Below the pieces are notes generated by a model that worked only from the letters and a program-made list of their open reading frames with translations, had not been told where the DNA came from and made no database searches. This document shows, piece after piece, positions 59,770 to 64,000 of a stretch of DNA of 64,000 bases. Position numbers and translations under genes: made by a program. Position 1 is the stretch's first letter. Each line of letters starts with the position of its first letter. Source of the DNA: Heterocephalus glaber (taxonomy: Eukaryota > Chordata > Mammalia > Rodentia > Bathyergidae); the NCBI RefSeq assembly GCF_000247695.1, contig NW_004624805.1, positions 3,693,096 through 3,757,095 on the forward strand, read 5' to 3'.

Positions 59770-60143
59770 CTCTTAGTTACTCTTCTTGTTATTGAGACAA
59801 AATACCCAACACCCAAAGTTAAGAGGGGGACAGGTTTATGTAGCTCATGGTTTGTACAGGTTTCAGTCCATCATCAACTGGCTCCAAGGCAGGATGACAC
59901 GTGGCGGGGGGGCAACAGCCCATGGCAGGCAGAAGTTGGCAAAAGCAGCAAAGAAGTCTTTCTCCCCCTTTTATCCCATCCAAGACTACTTAGGGCAGGC
60001 AGCACTCACACCCTGAATCCTAGTGCCCTCGGGCCTAGCATTGAACCATAAATCAGTGACACACTCTAGATTCAGCCACCTCTGAAAAGCCCCACCTAAA
60101 ACCACAGAGGACTCTAGGAGGACATCTAGACACAGCCACCACA
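59770..60143 (-). mobile_element. Solo LTR, MaLR-type, antisense
   Basis: TCTTAGTTACTCTTCTTG, AGACAAAATACCCAACACCC, GGTTTCAGTCCATCATCAAC and GGAGGACATCTAGACACAGC follow the antisense family order. Confidence 0.82.
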
Positions 60144-60360
60144 CTTCCTCTCGGAAGGAAATGTTAGCAATTCATAGCTAACTGGCCCTGAGCGGAGAGG
60201 ATTATTTTTTCCTTTCTGTTACCTTGCATATGTGCTGCCTAGGTGAGCAGTCTTTTCGGTTACTTTGAAAGAAAGGACACATTTCTGCAGAAACTTGAGT
60301 TGCAGAAATATTGGACTTAGAGAACACTTTGGGATGGGAAACTGGAGTTTGGGGAAGATT

Positions 60361-60538
60361 TACTGGGGACTGGATCCATGATCTTCTAACTGAGTTACAT
60401 CTCCAATCTCCCTTTAAAAAATCTGAGATGGGGTCTCACTGAATCACTAAGTTGCCCAGGCTGAGCTCAAACTTGGTATCTTCCCTGCTCAGCCTGCCAG
60501 AGTGCTGGGATTATAGGCATGAGGCATGTTCCCAGCTC
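60361..60538 (-). mobile_element. Dimeric B1-plus-ID SINE, antisense
   Basis: The left half (TACTGGGGACTGGATCCATG ... CTGAGTTACATCTCCAATC) is an antisense ID-like unit. It is joined through a T/A linker to a 7SL half (GAGATGGGGTCTCACTGAAT ... AGTGCTGGGATTATAGGC). Such B1-ID dimers are reported from squirrel-related, dormouse and beaver lineages. It is diverged, so an old insertion. Confidence 0.8.
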
Positions 60539-61284
60539 TGGAACACTGGGGTTTTGATCAAATCACACACTGAGTTGCTTTTATCAATGACCGCATGTGA
60601 ATAGTAGCGCACACAATAGTGGGAGATGGATACTGAGGTTTGACAGGGCTTCAGACAGGGTGCTAAGGACAAATCCAGGGTCTGTGTGGTAGATAGCTTG
60701 TACTCAATGTCTCTGTAGCTCTAAAGTGCATGAATGATGCTTCATGACAGTTGACCAGCCACGGTTGTGTTAGGAATTCCATTCATTGACATTAATAGCC
60801 TCTGGATTATAACTGTCTCACACCCTCGCTGATTTCATAATCTATTTCTGGACCTGCAGATTTGGAGTATTGCCAGCTCTGAAATCTAGTCAGCTCGGAC
60901 CTGGGTACTGGGAATAAAACAGATGAACCCAAAAGATTCAACTGAGGGACAAAGGGGTGGAAAAGAATACACTAAAGTCCACTGGAACCCTACACAAAAG
61001 TAATTGTGTGGTATGGGTAACAGTCTGGGAGAGGCATCTAGAACAGGGACGTGGATCAGTGGTCTGAGATGGCGATTCACAGGGAAGCTTGTGCCAAAGG
61101 GAGTATTTACTAAAAAGTTCCCATTCACTCATTCATTCACCTACCTTGGGCTTGGCTCATATCAGCAGGCAGAGAGAGAGAGAGACAGAGAGAGACAGAG
61201 AGAGGACGCAAGATTATTTTCTGGGTTAGAGACTTAAGAAAGCCTACAAGCATGGTGGGAATATAGTAAAACAACAACTGGGTT
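60539..61284. other. Unassigned sequence with a short GA repeat
   Basis: Contains the interrupted (AG)n tract 61169-61205. Nothing else was recognised. Confidence 0.4.
61169..61205. repeat. (AG)n/(AC) microsatellite
   Basis: AG units interrupted twice by GACAG. Confidence 0.9.
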
Positions 61285-61440
61285 TGAATCCTGGTTCCAC
61301 TTTTTAGCTGTGTGACCTAGGATAAGTTGCTTAATCTTTCTCAGTCTGGACAGTGGGAATAATAACTCCCAGGTCAAGGGATTTCTACATGGATTTCTAC
61401 AGGAGTAAGGGATGAGATCCTGGGGAAAGCATCTCACACA
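61285..61440 (+). mobile_element. MIR SINE
   Basis: GTTTGAATCCTGGTTCCACT (tRNA B-box end), AGCTGTGTGACCTAGGATAA and GTTGCTTAATCTTTCTCAG are canonical sense MIR blocks. Confidence 0.88.
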
Positions 61441-62834
61441 GCACGAGGCCCAGAAGTCATGCTGAACCAGGGAGGATTCTCTCTTCTTCACCCAGGAAAA
61501 CAAATGGCGCCCGACCACTGCCGAGGAAGGGAGGAAGGTGAGGGTGTGGACTTCCTGGACTGTCTGTCTTTCTGTCCATGCCAAATGTGCAGAAATATCC
61601 ATATTTGCCATGAAATGAATGGGTCACTGTTCAGGCTCAGGTCCTGGGATGTCATGGCTGAGCAACAGCAGTGGACTGCTTCTCTCTACATCAGAGAGGC
61701 AAAGATTTGAATTGTATCTGACAAGACACCAGTTGTGAGCACAACCTTTAAAATCCGGTAAAATTCCAAGTGAGGTGCTGAGAAGGACACACCTTGGTCA
61801 TTCCTACCATCTGCAGGTTAGTGTGGCACTTTTGATTGGCATTGTGTCCTGCATGGCAGCACAAGATGTACCCGAAAAGGACTCCCCACAGAGTCCGCAG
61901 CCAGCAGCCACCAGGCTATAGCAGCATTCTGCAAAGCTTCTGTCTACACCACCTTCCTACCCCATTCCACAAGTAGCATGCTTCCAGGTAGCATGTGAGG
62001 CTGGGCCAATCAGACCCATTTTCAGATCCCCTCCAGAATGAACACAGACTCCTCCAGATCAAAGCAAATGGAATCTTGTTTCTGACCAGGTGTCTGTTGA
62101 GCCAGATTTACCTTCACCGCCTGCCATGCCTGCGGCAGAGGCAATGGGCCAGTGATTTGACCACCAATTCTGCCCTCCTGGCCTGTGGCTTGTACATGTT
62201 AATCAGACTCCATAAGCGACTAAGGTGGAGCCCTGGGGGACAAGTGATAGCAGCTCCTGGTTCATGAATCGGATATGAAGACCAACAGAGCCAACACAAG
62301 AAAGTATTTGGGACTGTCCCAGCGTCTCCATGTGCGTCCTTAGCAGCAGGACTTTCACAACCTGAGAAGAGGTAGCTGCCTAGGGGAGGGACTTCCATGC
62401 CCCAGAGACCTCCTTGCCATAAAAAGGAAGGTGGCAAAGTCAAGAGCACCCTGGTGGGTCCGGACCAGCAGTTCACCCCTCAGTGGCTCTATGCCCTACC
62501 TAGAGTATGGTGTTTAACCGGACTCCAGCTTTGCATCTGAGAGAGCCATGGGGGTTGTTTAAAGGACCGATCAGAAAAAGTGTTTATAAATTGCTTAGCT
62601 TAGGGACCTGGTGCACACTTAGTGAACAGTGTGGCCCTCCTGCTCCTCCTCCTCTTCCTCTTCCTTTTTCCCACCCAGAAATTGCTCCCCATGTTAGAAA
62701 AACCTTGGGTAAGACAATGCAATGGGGATGAGTCAGGGTGAATGCACTCGCTTCCCTACTGATATGTGAAACAGTTTGTACCCTGACAGTGTCTCTGTGG
62801 ATGGCTGGGAGGAGAGCACAGGAGTGAAATGGGA
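61441..62834. other. Unassigned sequence
   Basis: No exon or repeat recognised. A CTCCTCCTCCTCTTCC patch lies at 62640-62665. Confidence 0.4.
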
Positions 62835-62990
62835 AGAGCCTGAAGTTTGGAGACAAAAGGCCCAAGCTGGAGACTGAATCTCAGCCTTGCACTTGCCAGC
62901 TGTGTGCCCCTGAATGCCTCCCCTTCCTTCCCACGAGATGAGCTTCCCTGAGGCCTGGTGTGATGAAATGATGCCTGCCTGAATGAGGGT
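62835..62990 (+). mobile_element. MIR SINE
   Basis: CTGGAGACTGAATCTCAGCC, TTGCCAGCTGTGTGCCCCTG and GATGAGCTTCCCTGAGGCC fit a diverged sense MIR. Confidence 0.65.
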
Positions 62991-63239
62991 GACAGGGTAA
63001 GACAGGGCAGGCGGGGCTGTGATGGGGCCGACAAGGCCTGGGGTCCAGAACTGTGCAGACAGGAGGGCCATCCTGAGCAGGCCCTGGCCATCTGGGTAAC
63101 AGAAATGTTTCCTTCCCTTCACCCTCTCCTCCTCCCAGATTAAGTAAACTGCCCTAATTAAGTAAACTGTCCCAGACAGGACCACAAAGCCTCCTTTTAA
63201 GGCACTTTCTTGGAGGGAGTGGGTGGCTAGGCTCTACGG
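62991..63239. other. Unassigned sequence
   Basis: Short unassigned segment. A tandem AATTAAGTAAACTG unit is present twice near 63139-63170 (AGATTAAGTAAACTGCCCTA / AATTAAGTAAACTGTCCCA). Confidence 0.5.
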
Positions 63240-63318
63240 CAAAGATGGCAAACCTTTTAGAACTCTCAAAGACACAAACAGCCCGCTGAGGCACTTGTGA
63301 CATAGGTTCACCACCACT
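63240..63318. mobile_element. 79-bp hAT MITE with 8-bp target duplication
   Basis: The left end CAAAGATGGCAAACCTTTT and the right end (reverse complement AGTGGTGGTGAACCTATG) form an imperfect inverted repeat around the GGCGAACCT-type core of a hAT family. The flanks CTCTACGG (63232-63239) and CTCTATGG (63319-63326) are an 8-bp duplication with one C-to-T change at a CpG. Too short to encode anything. Confidence 0.75.
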
Positions 63319-63326
63319 CTCTATGG

Positions 63327-63907
63327 TAATCTCCTTCAGATAATTAAAATGTGTGGCGCCTGCACCCCCAAGCATCTGCTGAAATGCTTCAGTCGCCTAC
63401 ACACTGGCCCTGGCTGGCTGCCCCCTAAGTTGCATTCCGGGCAGGTCCAGGGTGGAGAAGAATCCACCAGAACCAGAAGCGGCTTGGTGTTCTCCGGTTA
63501 CCAGCAGGTGCAAGGTGGGGCTGCCTCTGATGGAAACGGTTTTGACAGACCTGCAGAGTTCAAGGGCGTTTCCCACCCGGCAGGCAGGCTGCACTCTGGC
63601 AGAAACCCCAGAAGCCCTGGGTTTTGTCCTTGTGGATGTAGGTTCCCCTTTCCTATAGGGCTGTTAGTCTTTCTGCCTCTCAAGGGCTTTGGCCTCACCA
63701 CTGGCCTACCGCAACAATGGAGGGTGTTGTGTGTCTCCCTCGCCTTTCTTCTGCACTGGAATCCTGTCCAAAGAGAAGCCCACATTCAAGGGCATTTCCC
63801 TCCCCACTGAATACTGCCCAAGGCCTTTTGAGCTTGCTTGCCTCATCTCAGAAATGTCAGTCAGCCAGGAGACACATGCATGGCATTTGCTTTACTCCTT
63901 TGCCCAG
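63327..63907. other. Unassigned sequence
   Basis: Plus-strand frame 63349-63810 (153 codons) is the longest near the right edge. I see no domain, splice acceptor or codon pattern to support it. Confidence 0.4.
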
Positions 63908-64000
63908 AAATGATGGAATCACTCATCATAGGGAATTCGCACCTGTATGTGATATCATTATGTGTATCTAAGATGTACCAATAAATGTTTTGCTTAAAAA
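63908..64000 (+). mobile_element. L1 3' end running off the window
   Basis: CTAAGATGTACCAATAAATG followed by TTTTGCTTAAAAA matches, in sense, the L1-type 3' end seen reversed at 55147-55371 (CAATGTACCAATAAAAG...). The poly(A) tail begins at the window edge. How far it extends to the left is uncertain. Confidence 0.6.

Noticed and set aside
63349..63810. 153-codon plus-strand frame
   Set aside because: No domain or splice support, and several overlapping frames are equally long, as expected in G+C-richer DNA.
1..64000. CRISPR arrays, operons or a prokaryotic defence system
   Set aside because: Repeats are mammalian retrotransposons and microsatellites; no regularly spaced repeat-spacer structure and no long intact frames.

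Overview
This is a mammalian nuclear genome window. It has no bacterial gene organisation: long open frames are absent, the base composition is A+T-rich outside one GC-rich island, and interspersed retrotransposons dominate. Several lines point to a rodent. There is a 7SL-derived SINE carrying the internal ~29-nt tandem duplication typical of rodent B1 (25408-25706, minus strand), several ID-like tRNA-derived SINEs, and a degraded B1-plus-ID dimer (60361-60538). The youngest SINE family here (5' GGGCCGGGGATTTAGCTCAG type, ending CCCCGGTACC plus A tail) does not look like a mouse or rat subfamily, so a non-muroid rodent is likely. A beaver or squirrel-related lineage is my guess; the sequence does not settle it.

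Layout. 1-8.1 kb is mostly unassigned sequence with old MIR, Tigger, LTR and SINE copies and a strong CpG island at about 4840-5670. 8.1-11.5 kb holds old L1 and L2 fragments and a TA-flanked mariner-type element. 13.2-20.0 kb contains the best protein-coding evidence: three minus-strand exons (19861-20009, 15684-15870, 13193-13281) with good splice sites. The first two are phase-compatible and read open across the junction. 20.1-22.2 kb holds an L2 split by a hAT element, plus MaLR-type LTRs. 22.2-28.5 kb is a nearly full-length antisense L1M element hit by at least six later insertions. 29.9-38.2 kb has a second L1M (34060-37475, antisense) cut by several MaLR-type LTRs, one nested in another, then an MLT2-type LTR inside a MIR.

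38-49 kb is largely unassigned A+T-rich sequence with microsatellites and a decayed Tigger transposon (45491-46326). 49-54 kb has LTRs, a 260-bp GGA-rich purine tract and an antisense old L1. 54.2-55.9 kb is the most unusual part: two ~337-bp arms in inverted orientation, about 98.5% identical by hand count, around an 876-bp spacer. That spacer carries a 3'-truncated U6 snRNA retrocopy with a 15-bp target-site duplication and a short L1 3'-end insertion with an 11-bp duplication. 56-64 kb holds nested LTRs, MIRs, a tiny hAT element and an L1 3' end running off the window.

Functionally, the window reads as an intronic or intergenic landscape around part of one unidentified minus-strand gene. 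I saw no complete gene, tRNA gene, CRISPR array or intact transposase or polymerase frame. Repeat family names rest on recall of consensus sequences, not on a database search. Edges of old repeats are good to roughly 10-50 bp; edges supported by target-site duplications are exact.
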